In this document: positions 1 to 7,578 of the stretch, piece after piece | How positions within the stretch are numbered: position 1 is the stretch's first letter | Layout of the letters: each line of letters opens with the position of its first letter | Assembly: GCA_949746915.1 (NCBI GenBank) | Contig: CATKEA010000151.1 | Coordinates: 1-10,972 of the forward strand | Length of the DNA stretch: 10,972 nt | Direction of reading: 5' to 3' | DNA from: an uncultured Bacilli bacterium | GTDB taxonomy: Bacteria; Bacillota_I; Bacilli_A; RF39; UBA660 | Translations under genes and position numbers: made by a program | The notes under the pieces: generated by a model | The model's input: the letters and a program-made list of their open reading frames with translations, nothing else | Databases searched by the model: none | Told to the model about the DNA's origin: nothing

Positions 1-82
1 TTAATCTAAAAAAGGAATTCTAGAAGATAGCTAGAGAGAATATAGTAATTTTATTCTTATTCCTGAATAACGAGGTGTTATT

Positions 83-574
83 TTGAAAGAGATAGGAACA
101 TATTTAAAAGAAACAAGAATTAATAATGGTGTATCTTCAGAAGAAGCAGCAGAAGATTTGAATATTTCAGAATCACAAATAGAAAATATTGAAAGTGGAA
201 ATATTCGTGCTTTTAAAGATGTGTTTGTTCTTAAAGAATTGGTAAAAACGTATGCTAAGTATTTGGGACTTAATTCCGATAAGATAGTTGATGATTTTAA
301 CGATTTTATGTTTGAACATACTTCTAAGATTTCACTTAATAATATAGATGGTGAAAGAACTGGTAAAATTGCTACAAATAATCAGAAAAAAGTTTTTTCT
401 CCATATACTAAAATACCTAAGCCAAAGAAGAATTATAAACCATTTTTTCTTGGAGTACTTATTTTTTTGTTTATAATTCTTTTTATATATTTTATAGTTA
501 AGCTTACTAATCCTGGAAAAGTAGTAAGTAATGAACTAAAAGGAGTGTTAGAAAGTTATGAATTTACCTACTAA
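83..574 (+). CDS. RodZ-like membrane-anchored helix-turn-helix protein, C-terminally short
   Basis: This is a 163-residue protein of RodZ/YmfM type. Residues 4-75 resemble the HTH_25/Xre-like domain that in RodZ binds MreB (GTYLKETR, then an NISESQIENIESG recognition region). A Lys/Pro-rich stretch at about 102-118 precedes one hydrophobic transmembrane helix at about 119-140. Only about 23 residues follow the membrane, so the extracellular DUF4115 domain of full RodZ (usually near 290-330 aa) is missing. The start is TTG, chosen because GAGGTG (72-77) lies 5 nt upstream. The 3' end overlaps pgsA by 17 bp, so the pair is probably translationally coupled; the ymfM(rodZ)-pgsA-recA order is conserved in Bacilli. 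The family assignment is fairly secure, but a role in cell shape is inferred. Bases 1-82 hold no complete gene; a short reading frame closing at 21-23 could be the tail of an upstream gene, but this cannot be judged. Confidence 0.8.
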   Translation: MKEIGTYLKETRINNGVSSEEAAEDLNISESQIENIESGNIRAFKDVFVLKELVKTYAKYLGLNSDKIVDDFNDFMFEHTSKISLNNIDGERTGKIATNNQKKVFSPYTKIPKPKKNYKPFFLGVLIFLFIILFIYFIVKLTNPGKVVSNELKGVLESYEFTY

Positions 575-1157
575 GTTTACTGTTATGAGAATAGTTTTAT
601 CTATTCTGTTAATTATTTTATTATTATTTCCATTTTATTCTGTGGGGATAGAATTTCCAATTTACTTAGTTAATGGTATTAGAGTTGATTCTAAATATTT
701 AATTGCTGGAGTACTATTCATAATAGCTAGCTTTACAGATTATTTAGATGGTCATATTGCTAGAAAATATAATATGGTTACTAATACTGGTAAAATGTTA
801 GATGCAATTGCTGATAAGATGTTGGTTAGTTCTGTTTTGATTATATTTGCAGCTGATGGTAGGATTAGTGCTATTGTTCCGGTGATTATTGTTTTTAGAG
901 ATATTGTTGTTAATGCTATTAAAATGGAGGCTGCAGCACGTGGTAAGGTTGTTGCTGCTATTTCTAGTGGTAAGATTAAAACGGCTACACAAATGGTAGG
1001 AATGATTCTTATATTTTTTTATAACTTTCCTTTTGAGTTTTTAAGTATTAATATTCGTGTAGATTTATTCTTTATATATTTTTCTACAATAATGGCTCTT
1101 GTTTCAATGTATCAATATTTCTCAATGAATAAAAAGATTGTTTTTCCAGATAAGTAA
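558..1157 (+). CDS. pgsA: CDP-diacylglycerol--glycerol-3-phosphate 3-phosphatidyltransferase
   Basis: This is a 199-residue integral membrane enzyme. It transfers a phosphatidyl group from CDP-diacylglycerol to glycerol-3-phosphate, giving phosphatidylglycerolphosphate, the committed step to phosphatidylglycerol and cardiolipin. The full CDP-alcohol phosphotransferase signature D-x2-DG-x2-AR-x8-G-x3-D-x3-D is visible: D61, D64-G65, A68-R69, G78, D82 and D86, with all catalytic and metal-binding aspartates present. Several hydrophobic helices surround it (about 8-28, 45-60, 88-112, 145-160, 168-190). The length is normal for the family. ATG 558 lies inside the end of the rodZ-like gene, and AAGGAG (540-545) is 12 nt upstream, slightly far but usable. 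Related CDP-alcohol transferases share the motif; genomic position next to rodZ and recA, plus the N-terminal NLPTKFTVMR start typical of PgsA, supports pgsA over the others. Confidence 0.93.
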   Translation: MNLPTKFTVMRIVLSILLIILLLFPFYSVGIEFPIYLVNGIRVDSKYLIAGVLFIIASFTDYLDGHIARKYNMVTNTGKMLDAIADKMLVSSVLIIFAADGRISAIVPVIIVFRDIVVNAIKMEAAARGKVVAAISSGKIKTATQMVGMILIFFYNFPFEFLSINIRVDLFFIYFSTIMALVSMYQYFSMNKKIVFPDK

Positions 1158-1194
1158 AATAAAGAAATATTATATAAGATTGTTTTAAATTTAT

Positions 1195-1224
1195 GAAAAG
1201 TCTCTAGGGACTTTTCTTTTTTTT
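1195..1224 (+). terminator. Intrinsic terminator after pgsA
   Basis: A perfect 8-bp stem, GAAAAGTC (1195-1202) with GACTTTTC (1209-1216), has a short TCTAGG loop and is followed by eight T residues (1217-1224). It separates the rodZ-pgsA transcript from the recA promoter. Confidence 0.9.
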
Positions 1225-1242
1225 GTTTGTGTATTTTGAATA

Positions 1243-1268
1243 AAAACATTTGTTCGAAAAAATGTTGA
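1243..1268 (+). promoter_or_regulatory. LexA (SOS) box-like operator upstream of recA, possibly two overlapping boxes
   Basis: The Gram-positive LexA box is CGAAC-N4-GTTCG. Bases 1243-1256 read AAAAC-ATTT-GTTCG, 8 of 10 half-site positions, with the right half perfect. A second, weaker match at 1255-1268 reads CGAAA-AAAT-GTTGA, 7 of 10; it shares two bases with the first and covers the start of the -35 element. The position, touching the -35 of recA, is where a repressor would act. The match is seen directly. LexA binding is inferred, because no lexA gene lies in this window and AT-rich DNA gives some chance matches. Confidence 0.6.
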
Positions 1269-1293
1269 CAATTTAATTTATTTAGTATATCAT
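1265..1293 (+). promoter_or_regulatory. recA promoter (sigma-A type)
   Basis: The -35 is a perfect TTGACA (1265-1270), then a 17-bp spacer and a -10 of TATCAT (1288-1293), one base off consensus. The expected start near 1300 gives a leader of about 35 nt before the recA start codon. The LexA-box-like elements lie just upstream and over the -35. Confidence 0.85.
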
Positions 1294-1334
1294 GTAAGTG
1301 TAAGCCGAATTTAGTCTTTATGTAGGAGGAAAAC

Positions 1335-2345
1335 ATGACAAAAAATACAAATGATAAAACTTTAGATCAAGTACTTGCTGATATTGAAAAACAATTTGGT
1401 AAGGGGTCAATAATGAAATTAGGTGATAATCATCATATGCAAATTGATGTGACACCATCAGGTAGTTTGAGTTTAGATATTGCTCTTGGAGTTGGTGGAT
1501 ATCCAAAAGGAAGAATTATTGAAATATATGGACCTGAATCTTCTGGTAAAACTACTTTTGCTCTTCATGCTATTGCAGAGATTCAAAAACGTGGTGGAAG
1601 AGCTGCTTTTATAGATGCTGAGCATGCTCTTGATCCAGCATATGCTAAAAACTTAGGTGTTGATATTAATGAACTTTTATTAGCTCAACCAGATACTGGT
1701 GAACAAGCATTAGAAATATGTGAGGCTCTTGTTAGGAGTGAAGCTGTAAATATTGTTGTAATTGATAGTGTTGCGGCTTTAGTTCCTCAAGCAGAAATTG
1801 ATGGTGAGATGGGAGATTCTCATGTTGGATTACAAGCTAGGCTTATGTCTCAAGCTTTAAGAAAATTATCTGGAACAATTAATAAGACCAAAACAACTGC
1901 AATATTTATTAATCAGTTGCGTGAAAAAGTGGGAGTTATGTTTGGAAATCCAGAAACTACTCCAGGGGGACGAGCACTTAAGTTTTATTCAACAATTCGT
2001 TTAGAGGTTCGTCGTGGAGAAGCACTTAAAATGGGTGATGGTGTTGTCGGAAATAAGACTAATGTTAAGGTAGTTAAGAATAAAGTTGCTCCACCATTTA
2101 GAACTGCAGTTGTTGATATTATGTATGGTGAGGGTGTTTCACACGAAGGAGAAATTATTGATTTAGCTACAGAAGTTGGAGCACTTGATAAAGCTGGTGC
2201 TTGGTATTCTTATAAGGGTGAAAAAATTGGACAAGGTAAAGAAAATGTCAAATTGTTTTTAAAAGATCATTCAGAGATTACTAATGAATTAGAAAAACAA
2301 GTGCGTGCATATTTTAATGTTACTGTTGATAAAAGTGCTAAATAA
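1335..2345 (+). CDS. recA: Recombinase RecA
   Basis: This 336-residue protein is a complete bacterial RecA: an ATP-dependent recombinase that forms filaments on single-stranded DNA, drives strand exchange and triggers LexA self-cleavage. Visible features are the Walker A motif GPESSGKT at 66-73, the catalytic glutamate E96 in DAEHALD, the Walker B stretch VVIDSVAAL at 141-149 with D144, and the DNA-binding L2 loop near 193-212 ([20 protein letters not shown]). The residue numbers coincide with E. coli RecA. The C-terminal acidic tail is short, as in many Firmicutes. AGGAGG at 1324-1329, 5 nt before ATG 1335, fixes the start. It is a single-gene transcription unit with its own promoter, probable SOS operator and terminator. 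The cinA gene that sits between pgsA and recA in B. subtilis is absent. Confidence 0.98.
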   Translation: MTKNTNDKTLDQVLADIEKQFGKGSIMKLGDNHHMQIDVTPSGSLSLDIALGVGGYPKGRIIEIYGPESSGKTTFALHAIAEIQKRGGRAAFIDAEHALDPAYAKNLGVDINELLLAQPDTGEQALEICEALVRSEAVNIVVIDSVAALVPQAEIDGEMGDSHVGLQARLMSQALRKLSGTINKTKTTAIFINQLREKVGVMFGNPETTPGGRALKFYSTIRLEVRRGEALKMGDGVVGNKTNVKVVKNKVAPPFRTAVVDIMYGEGVSHEGEIIDLATEVGALDKAGAWYSYKGEKIGQGKENVKLFLKDHSEITNELEKQVRAYFNVTVDKSAK

Positions 2346-2352
2346 ATCATTT

Positions 2353-2383
2353 GACTGTTTACAATTTTTAACAGTCTTTTTTT
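2353..2383 (+). terminator. Intrinsic terminator after recA
   Basis: A perfect 7-bp stem, GACTGTT (2353-2359) with AACAGTC (2370-2376), has a 10-nt AT-rich loop and is followed by seven T residues (2377-2383). It begins 8 bp after the recA stop codon. Confidence 0.88.
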
Positions 2384-2504
2384 GTGTTTTTGATTCATTA
2401 AATTGTTAGTTTTTATGAATTGTTGTTGTAAATTTTTGTCAAATTTTGTAATAGCTTTCTATGGTGTTATTTACTTTTTGTGAATATTAAACAATTTATT
2501 TACC

Positions 2505-2533
2505 TTGACTTATTAAAAAATACAACTTACAAT
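2505..2533 (+). promoter_or_regulatory. rny promoter (sigma-A type)
   Basis: TTGACT (2505-2510), a 17-bp spacer and TACAAT (2528-2533) each differ from consensus by one base. A perfect TATAAT (2533-2538) overlaps downstream but would be 22 bp from this -35. The expected start is near 2540, giving a leader of about 50 nt. Between the recA terminator and this promoter (2384-2504) I see only AT-rich DNA without a supported gene. Confidence 0.75.
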
Positions 2534-2579
2534 ATAATTAGATGTTATGATTTTTTTGATAGATTAACATAGAGAAAAT

Positions 2580-2586
2580 GGAGGTG
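2580..2586 (+). promoter_or_regulatory. Ribosome binding site that decides the rny start
   Basis: GGAGGTG overlaps an upstream in-frame ATG (2578-2580), so that ATG would have no Shine-Dalgarno of its own. The site is correctly spaced for ATG 2590 (5 nt after GGAGG) or ATG 2593 (8 nt). Confidence 0.75.
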
Positions 2587-2589
2587 TGT

Positions 2590-4143
2590 ATGATGGATAC
2601 ATTATTTTCCATTTTACTGGTCGTTATTGGAGTGTCTGTCGGTTTTGGACTTAGTGTTATTATTAATACATTAAGAGAAACTGGTGCAAATAAAAAAGCA
2701 GAATTAATTTTAGAAAAAGCACGAAAAGAAGCTGAAAAAAATAAAAGAGATTCTATTTTAGAAACTAAAGAAGAAATTCACAAGTTGAAATTGGAATTAG
2801 AAAAAGAAAAAAACGAGAAAAAACAAGAAATTAAAGATTCAGAAGAACGTCTTTTACAACGTGAGAAAAGTATGGATAAAAGAGATGAATTATATCAAAA
2901 GCGCGAGACGACTTTGGATGAAAGAGAAGAAAAATTGTTTGAAAAGCAAAAAGATATTCAAAACGAACAAGCTAAAGTGGAAGAACTAAAAGAAGAACAA
3001 ATAAAAGTTCTGCAGAAAATTTCTGGAGTTTCAAGAGACGAAGCAAGGAAGTTAGTAATGGATAAAGTTGAAGAGGCTATGTCTATGGAAATTTCTGCAT
3101 ATATTAAAGAAAGAGAAAATGAGGCAAGGTTAGAAGCTGATAAAAAGTCTAAAGAATTACTTGTTTCATGTATGCAAAAGTTTGCTGCTGATTTATCTAA
3201 TGAGCAAACTGTTACAGTTGTAAATTTACCGAATGATGATTTAAAAGGAAGAATTATTGGTAGAGAGGGTCGAAACATTCGTACAATTGAGGCGATTACT
3301 GGTGTTGATTTAATTATTGATGATACTCCAGAAGCTGTAGTTTTATCTAGTTTTGATCCTTTGAGAAGAGAGATTGCTAGAGTGACTTTAGAGACTTTAC
3401 TTAAAGATGGTCGTGTTCATCCTACGAGAATTGAGGAATTATACGATAAGGTAAGTAAAGATATGAAGGCTAAGATAATTGAATATGGAAATAATACATT
3501 ATTTGAGTTAGGACTTACAAAAGTAGATCTTGAATTAGTGGAATTAATTGGACGTTTAAACTTTAGAACTAGTTATGGTCAAAATGCTTTACAGCATTCT
3601 TTAGAAGTTGCCCATTTATCAGGAATAATAGCTGGTGAGCTAGGAGAAAATATTGTTCTTGCTAAAAGAGCTGGATTATTGCATGATATTGGTAAAGCTG
3701 TCGATCATGAAATCGAAGGAAGTCATGTTGAAATTGGTGTAGAAATAGCTAAACGTTATAAGGAAAATGATGTTGTAGTTAATGCTATTGCTTCACATCA
3801 TGGTGATATTGAAGCTACTTCAGTGATTTCAGTTATTGTTGCTATTGCTGATGCATTGTCTGCTTCTCGTCCAGGTGCTAGAAATGATTCATTAGAAAAT
3901 TATATTAAACGTTTAGAACAACTTGAAGCTATTGGAAATGATATTTCTGGTGTTGAACATACATTTGCTGTTCAAGCTGGTAGGGAATTACGTGTTATCG
4001 TTAAACCTGAAGAGGTTGATGATTTAACTAGTCATAAAATAGCTCGTGATATTAAAGAAAAAATTGAGTCTACAATGCAATATCCTGGTACTATTAAAGT
4101 TACTGTTATAAGAGAAACACGTGCTCAAGAAGAAGCAAGATAG
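2590..4143 (+). CDS. rny: Ribonuclease Y, membrane-anchored endoribonuclease
   Basis: The 517-residue product matches RNase Y (YmdA, 520 aa in B. subtilis) over its whole length. RNase Y makes the initiating endonucleolytic cuts in mRNA decay at the inner face of the membrane. In order: an N-terminal transmembrane helix (about 5-25), a long Lys/Glu-rich coiled coil (about 35-165), a KH RNA-binding domain with its GxxG-type loop in [10 protein letters not shown] at 220-229, and an HD phosphohydrolase domain with the metal-binding pair H365-D366 in [10 protein letters not shown], then a conserved C-terminus ending near [10 protein letters not shown]. An in-frame ATG exists 12 nt upstream (2578), but it overlaps the ribosome binding site, so 2590 or 2593 is preferred. 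The gene has its own promoter and faces rnjA tail-to-tail, so the two main decay ribonucleases are neighbours. Confidence 0.97.
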   Translation: MMDTLFSILLVVIGVSVGFGLSVIINTLRETGANKKAELILEKARKEAEKNKRDSILETKEEIHKLKLELEKEKNEKKQEIKDSEERLLQREKSMDKRDELYQKRETTLDEREEKLFEKQKDIQNEQAKVEELKEEQIKVLQKISGVSRDEARKLVMDKVEEAMSMEISAYIKERENEARLEADKKSKELLVSCMQKFAADLSNEQTVTVVNLPNDDLKGRIIGREGRNIRTIEAITGVDLIIDDTPEAVVLSSFDPLRREIARVTLETLLKDGRVHPTRIEELYDKVSKDMKAKIIEYGNNTLFELGLTKVDLELVELIGRLNFRTSYGQNALQHSLEVAHLSGIIAGELGENIVLAKRAGLLHDIGKAVDHEIEGSHVEIGVEIAKRYKENDVVVNAIASHHGDIEATSVISVIVAIADALSASRPGARNDSLENYIKRLEQLEAIGNDISGVEHTFAVQAGRELRVIVKPEEVDDLTSHKIARDIKEKIESTMQYPGTIKVTVIRETRAQEEAR

Positions 4144-4145
4144 AT

Positions 4146-4185
4146 AAAATAAAAAAAGCTGACAAACATCAGCTTTTTTTATTTT
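4146..4185. terminator. Bidirectional terminator shared by rny and rnjA
   Basis: A perfect 17-bp inverted repeat, AAAATAAAAAAAGCTGA (4146-4162) and TCAGCTTTTTTTATTTT (4169-4185), encloses a 6-nt loop, CAAACA. The core AGCTGA/TCAGCT stem is flanked by A-tracts on one side and T-tracts on the other, so it works as a stem plus U-tract on both strands. The rnjA stop codon (4179-4181 on the minus strand) lies inside the repeat. Confidence 0.92.
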
Positions 4186-5855
4186 GTTATTTCTGTTATA
4201 ATCGGTAAAATAATAGGTCTTCTACCAGTAAGATTTTCTATAAATGGAATTATTTCACCTATTATTTTTGATTTTATTTCGTTTGTAGAATCATTTGTAT
4301 TTTTTAATTCATTTTGGATAATTGTAGTTGATGTATCTTCAATCTTTTTTATTAGTTCTTCATTTTCATTTACAAGGATAAATCCTCTTGTAGTGACATT
4401 TGGTTTAATTAATAGCTCACGTTTTTTCATGTCTATGTTAGCTATAATTACTAAGATACCATCATTGGCCATTATTTTTCTGTCTCTTAAAACAGCACTA
4501 CCAATTTCTCCAATGCGGTTACCATCAACATATACATCATCTCCAGAAACTCTTTCTTTTGATTTTGTAATTATATGATTTTTTAATGTTAAGATATTTC
4601 CATTTTCTAATACAAAAGTATTTTCTTTTGGGATATCACATTCGATACCAATATTAGCATGATTTTTTAGCATGCGATAGTCACCATGGAATGGCATTAA
4701 ATACTTTGGCATTAAAAGTCGTATCATTAATTTTAACTCTTCAATGTTAGCATGTCCAGAAGTGTGTAAATCACTAAGTAAAGTATTAGTAAATACCTTT
4801 ACACCTTTTAGGTATAGTTTGTTTATTGTTCTCGATATACTTAAAGCATTTCCAGGTATAGCACTAGATGAAAATATTACTATATCATCTGGTCTTATTT
4901 TTATTTGTTTGTGGGTTCCCTCAGCAATACGTGATAAAGCTGCAAGTGGTTCACCTTGACTACCAGTACATAATAATGTAACTTCACTAGGTTTTAGATT
5001 ATTAGCTTCTTCTGGAGAAATAAGTAGTTCTTTATGATTTATATATCCTCCATTAATAGATATTTGGATATTATTTTCCATACTTCGACCAAAAATACAA
5101 ATTTTTCTTTTATGTTTATAACATGTTTCAAATATATGTTTTAAGCGATATATGTTAGAAGCAAAGGTTGCAATGATTATTCTGTTATTATTATATTTAT
5201 CAAATATATCAGATAGAGCACCATCTACTTTTGATTCACTAATAGACATTCCTTCATTTAAAGCATTGGTAGAATCACTAATAAGTAAATCAACTCCTTT
5301 TTTTCCTATTTCAGCTATTTTATGTAAATCAGCCATAGGTCCGATTGGAGTTAAATCAAACTTAAAGTCTCCTGTAGTAACTACTGTACCATTTTTAGTA
5401 GTAAGTGCAATTCCATGAGAATCTGGTATTGAGTGAGTTGTTCTAAAGAATTCAACTACAATATTTTTAAATTTTAATACTGTTTTATCATCATATGTAT
5501 ATAAATTATCATATCTAATATTTCTGTCTTGTAATTTTAAAGCAATTAACTCTTTTGCTTGGTTAGGTGCATAAATGGCTGGAATATTAACTGTTTGTAA
5601 AAGAAATGGTATTCCACCAATATGATCTTCATGTCCATGAGTTATAAGAAGTGCTTTAATTTTTGACTCATTTTGTTTTAAAAAAGTAAAATCAGGTAGT
5701 ACATAATCGACTCCTAAAAGATCTCCTTCTGGGAAACTTATTCCCGCATCAATAATAACAATTTCATCTTCATGCATTAAACAATACATGTTTTTTCCAA
5801 CTTCTCCTAGACCACCTAAAACAATAATTTTTGTTTCAGATTGTTCTATTTTCAT
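4179..5855 (-). CDS. rnjA: Ribonuclease J (metallo-beta-lactamase/beta-CASP, 5' exonuclease and endonuclease)
   Basis: The 558-residue protein aligns end to end with B. subtilis RNase J1 (555 aa), an enzyme that degrades RNA from the 5' end and matures 16S rRNA. The zinc ligands are visible: H73-x-H75-x-D77-H78 (HGHEDH), H141 in FFRTTHSIPD, D163 in TGDFKFD, and H390 in MPFHGDYR. The beta-CASP region follows (FASNIYRLKHIFE at about 231-243, CTGSQGEP near 296, SSSAIPGN at 329-336, HTSGH at 364-368). The conserved C-terminal end GRRPIILPII is present, so the protein is complete. On the minus strand AAAGGAG (5861-5867) lies 5 nt before the ATG. The gene is divergent from ftsY and convergent with rny. 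J1 and J2 paralogs are hard to separate by eye; the similarity to J1 is strong. The small rpoY/ykzG gene next to rnjA in Bacillus is not seen upstream of it. Confidence 0.95.
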   Translation of the reverse strand: MKIEQSETKIIVLGGLGEVGKNMYCLMHEDEIVIIDAGISFPEGDLLGVDYVLPDFTFLKQNESKIKALLITHGHEDHIGGIPFLLQTVNIPAIYAPNQAKELIALKLQDRNIRYDNLYTYDDKTVLKFKNIVVEFFRTTHSIPDSHGIALTTKNGTVVTTGDFKFDLTPIGPMADLHKIAEIGKKGVDLLISDSTNALNEGMSISESKVDGALSDIFDKYNNNRIIIATFASNIYRLKHIFETCYKHKRKICIFGRSMENNIQISINGGYINHKELLISPEEANNLKPSEVTLLCTGSQGEPLAALSRIAEGTHKQIKIRPDDIVIFSSSAIPGNALSISRTINKLYLKGVKVFTNTLLSDLHTSGHANIEELKLMIRLLMPKYLMPFHGDYRMLKNHANIGIECDIPKENTFVLENGNILTLKNHIITKSKERVSGDDVYVDGNRIGEIGSAVLRDRKIMANDGILVIIANIDMKKRELLIKPNVTTRGFILVNENEELIKKIEDTSTTIIQNELKNTNDSTNEIKSKIIGEIIPFIENLTGRRPIILPIITEITK

Positions 5856-5908
5856 AATTACTCCTTTCTTAATAGTTGTTTTTTATATTAAAGAACTAAC
5901 CGATAATG

Positions 5909-5937
5909 ATTATACTATTATTTTAATAGTTTGTCTA
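5909..5937 (-). promoter_or_regulatory. rnjA promoter (sigma-A type)
   Basis: Read on the minus strand, a -35 of TAGACA (5937-5932, one mismatch) is followed by a 17-bp spacer and a perfect -10 TATAAT (5914-5909). The expected start near 5902 gives a leader of roughly 47 nt. Confidence 0.78.
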
Positions 5938-6160
5938 TAAATTTATATTTCTTTTTAACTTGTTTACATGTTTAATTTATGTTTTAATATAAGATATGTA
6001 GTAGTATAGTTTAGAATATGTTTAGGTAATTTGCTTAGATTTTATTTTTTAGGGATTATAGATATATTAAATAGTTACTGTTAATATTTTGGTTAGTTTA
6101 TTTGAAATAATACTTATTTTATTTTTCTTTGTTTAATTCGTGGTAATGGCTTTGTTTTTT

Positions 6161-6169
6161 TGATATAAT
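6161..6169 (+). promoter_or_regulatory. ftsY operon promoter, extended -10 type
   Basis: TGATATAAT contains a perfect -10 (TATAAT, 6164-6169) preceded by the TGn extended -10 motif. No good -35 lies at 16-18 bp (TGGTAA at 6141-6146 is the 17-bp position), which fits a promoter relying on the extended -10. The leader would be under 25 nt. Confidence 0.6.
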
Positions 6170-6193
6170 ATAAATATATACAGGAGGATTGTT

Positions 6194-7267
6194 ATGGGCT
6201 TATTTAATAAAATTAAAAATATGTTTAAGGATGATCATGATAGTGGAAGTAATTTGGAGCAAACTTTTAATTCTAATGAAATTTCTTCTACTGATGATTT
6301 AGAGGTAAAAGATGACTTAGTTTCTAGGGAGGATGTTCAAGATGAAGTTAAAATATATGAAAAAGGTCTTACTAAAAGTCGTCAAGGTTTTGTTTCTAAG
6401 TTAGTTAATTTGACTAATAAGTATAATAAGGTAACTGATGAATATTTTGAAGAACTGGAAGAAATATTAATAATGGCGGATATAGGTGTTAATACAGTAA
6501 TGTCATTTATAGATAGATTACGAAAGAGGGTAAAACAGGAAAAAATTGAATCAACAGAATATTTAAAGGAAGTTATTGTTGATGAATTGTTTATTATTTA
6601 TGTTAATGATGAGGTTTTAGTTAATAAGATTAATTTTAGTAAAACTTCTCCTACAGTACTATTATTTGTTGGTGTTAATGGAGTTGGAAAAACAACTACA
6701 ATTGGTAAACTTGCATGGAAGCTTAAAAATGAAGGTAAGAAAGTTTTGCTTGTTGCTGGTGATACATTTAGAGCAGGTGCTACAAAACAGCTTGAAGAAT
6801 GGAGTATTAAAACTGGTGTTGATTTTGTTGGAAGAGAAGAAGGTGTTGACCCGTCGAGTGTAATTTATGATGGTGTTGATAAAGCTTACAAAGAAAAGTA
6901 TGATGTTGTTATGATTGATACAGCTGGAAGACTTCAAAATAAAGTGAATTTGATGAAGGAACTTGAAAAAATTAATCGTGTTATTAAGAAAGTTATTCCA
7001 GAAGCACCTAATGAAACATTGTTGATTATAGATGCTACAACAGGACAGAATGGTATTAGTCAAGCTAAAAGTTTTAAAGAAATTACTGATATTACAGGAA
7101 TTGTTTTGACTAAATTAGATGGAACAGCTAAAGGTGGAATAGTTTTGGCTATTAAAGAAGAAGTTAATTTACCAGTTAAATATATTGGACTTGGAGAAGC
7201 AAAAGAAGATTTACAGGTATTTGATATAGAAAAATATATTTATGGATTATTTAAAGATATGATGTAG
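6194..7267 (+). CDS. ftsY: Signal recognition particle receptor FtsY
   Basis: This 357-residue SRP GTPase docks the SRP-ribosome complex at the membrane through a GTP-dependent complex with Ffh. The N-terminal part (about 1-60) is a charged, acidic A domain, starting with an amphipathic, Lys-rich MGLFNKIKNMF segment suited to lipid contact. The N domain runs about 60-150 and the G domain follows, with P-loop GVNGVGKTTT at 160-169, DTFRAGATKQLEEW at 190-203, DTAGRLQNK at 242-250, TKLDG at 306-310 and the FtsY-type closing segment GLGEAKEDLQVFD at 332-344. These last features distinguish it from Ffh, and it has no M domain. AGGAGG (6182-6187) is 6 nt upstream of the ATG. It is the first gene of an operon with ylxM and a HerA-like ATPase. 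Confidence 0.97.
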   Translation: MGLFNKIKNMFKDDHDSGSNLEQTFNSNEISSTDDLEVKDDLVSREDVQDEVKIYEKGLTKSRQGFVSKLVNLTNKYNKVTDEYFEELEEILIMADIGVNTVMSFIDRLRKRVKQEKIESTEYLKEVIVDELFIIYVNDEVLVNKINFSKTSPTVLLFVGVNGVGKTTTIGKLAWKLKNEGKKVLLVAGDTFRAGATKQLEEWSIKTGVDFVGREEGVDPSSVIYDGVDKAYKEKYDVVMIDTAGRLQNKVNLMKELEKINRVIKKVIPEAPNETLLIIDATTGQNGISQAKSFKEITDITGIVLTKLDGTAKGGIVLAIKEEVNLPVKYIGLGEAKEDLQVFDIEKYIYGLFKDMM

Positions 7268-7274
7268 GTGAAGT

Positions 7275-7565
7275 ATGGATAGAAAGTTGTATATGAATTC
7301 TCTTTATGATTATTATGGAGAATTACTTACTAAAAAACAGAAAGAATATTTTGAAGAGTATTATTTTAGGGATTTCTCTTTAGGAGAAATTGCTATTAAT
7401 ATGGGTGTAAGTAGGAATGCTGTATATAATCAATTAAAAAATACTGAAGAAAAGTTAGAATTTTTTGAAAGAGTTTTAAGATTATATAACAGAGGAATAA
7501 AAATAAGAAGATTAATTAGAAATTTGGATGAAGAAACAATTGCAAAAATAGAAGAACTAATATAA
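7275..7565 (+). CDS. ylxM: YlxM family helix-turn-helix protein, SRP-associated
   Basis: A 96-residue acidic helical protein of the UPF0122/YlxM family. The N-terminal part (YMNSLYDYYGELLTKKQKEY) and the sigma-70 region-4-like helix-turn-helix at about 33-62 (FSLGEIAINMGVSRNAVYNQL) are diagnostic. A charged helix closes the protein. YlxM is normally coded beside ffh and ftsY, and in Streptococcus it has been reported to interact with SRP components and modulate their GTPase activity; any DNA binding is unproven. It starts 7 nt after the ftsY stop, and its AGGTG ribosome binding site (7266-7270) overlaps that stop codon, so the two are co-translated. Its own TAA overlaps the ribosome binding site of the following gene. 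Confidence 0.92.
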   Translation: MDRKLYMNSLYDYYGELLTKKQKEYFEEYYFRDFSLGEIAINMGVSRNAVYNQLKNTEEKLEFFERVLRLYNRGIKIRRLIRNLDEETIAKIEELI

Positions 7566-7570
7566 GGGGA
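7564..7570 (+). promoter_or_regulatory. Ribosome binding site that decides the HerA-like gene start
   Basis: AAGGGGA overlaps the ylxM stop (7563-7565) and ends 8 nt before ATG 7579. An earlier in-frame ATG at 7570 begins inside this site and has no other Shine-Dalgarno in front, so 7579 is the better start. Confidence 0.7.
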
Positions 7571-7578
7571 TGAAAATT

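Larger units (their letters stand above)
5856..6193. other. Divergent intergenic region between rnjA and ftsY
   Basis: This 338-bp, extremely AT-rich stretch separates the two divergent genes. It holds the rnjA promoter and ribosome binding site at its left end and the ftsY extended -10 and ribosome binding site at its right end. Between about 5938 and 6140 I see no supported ORF, hairpin terminator, tRNA or clear riboswitch; the short ATG-initiated frames there lack ribosome binding sites. Confidence 0.6.

Noticed and set aside
2393..2420. Imperfect inverted repeat ATTCAT/ATGAAT between recA and rny, considered as a second terminator or operator.
   Set aside because: The stem is AT-only with a mismatch, there is no T-tract after it, and a strong terminator already lies just upstream.
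2415..2483. A 22-codon ATG-initiated frame coding a hydrophobic, Cys-rich peptide (MNCCCKFL...) just downstream of the recA terminator, considered as a small SOS-linked membrane peptide.
   Set aside because: It has no ribosome binding site, lies after the terminator and before the rny promoter, and AT-rich DNA yields such hydrophobic frames by chance.
2578..2589. Longer N-terminus for RNase Y starting at ATG 2578.
   Set aside because: The Shine-Dalgarno GGAGGTG overlaps this ATG, and nothing suitable lies upstream; the start at 2590 gives a normal RNase Y length.
4393..5418. Several + strand open frames opposite rnjA, and comparable antisense frames opposite recA, rny, ftsY and ffh.
   Set aside because: They lie antisense to well-conserved genes, have low-complexity products and no matching ribosome binding sites; they are shadows.
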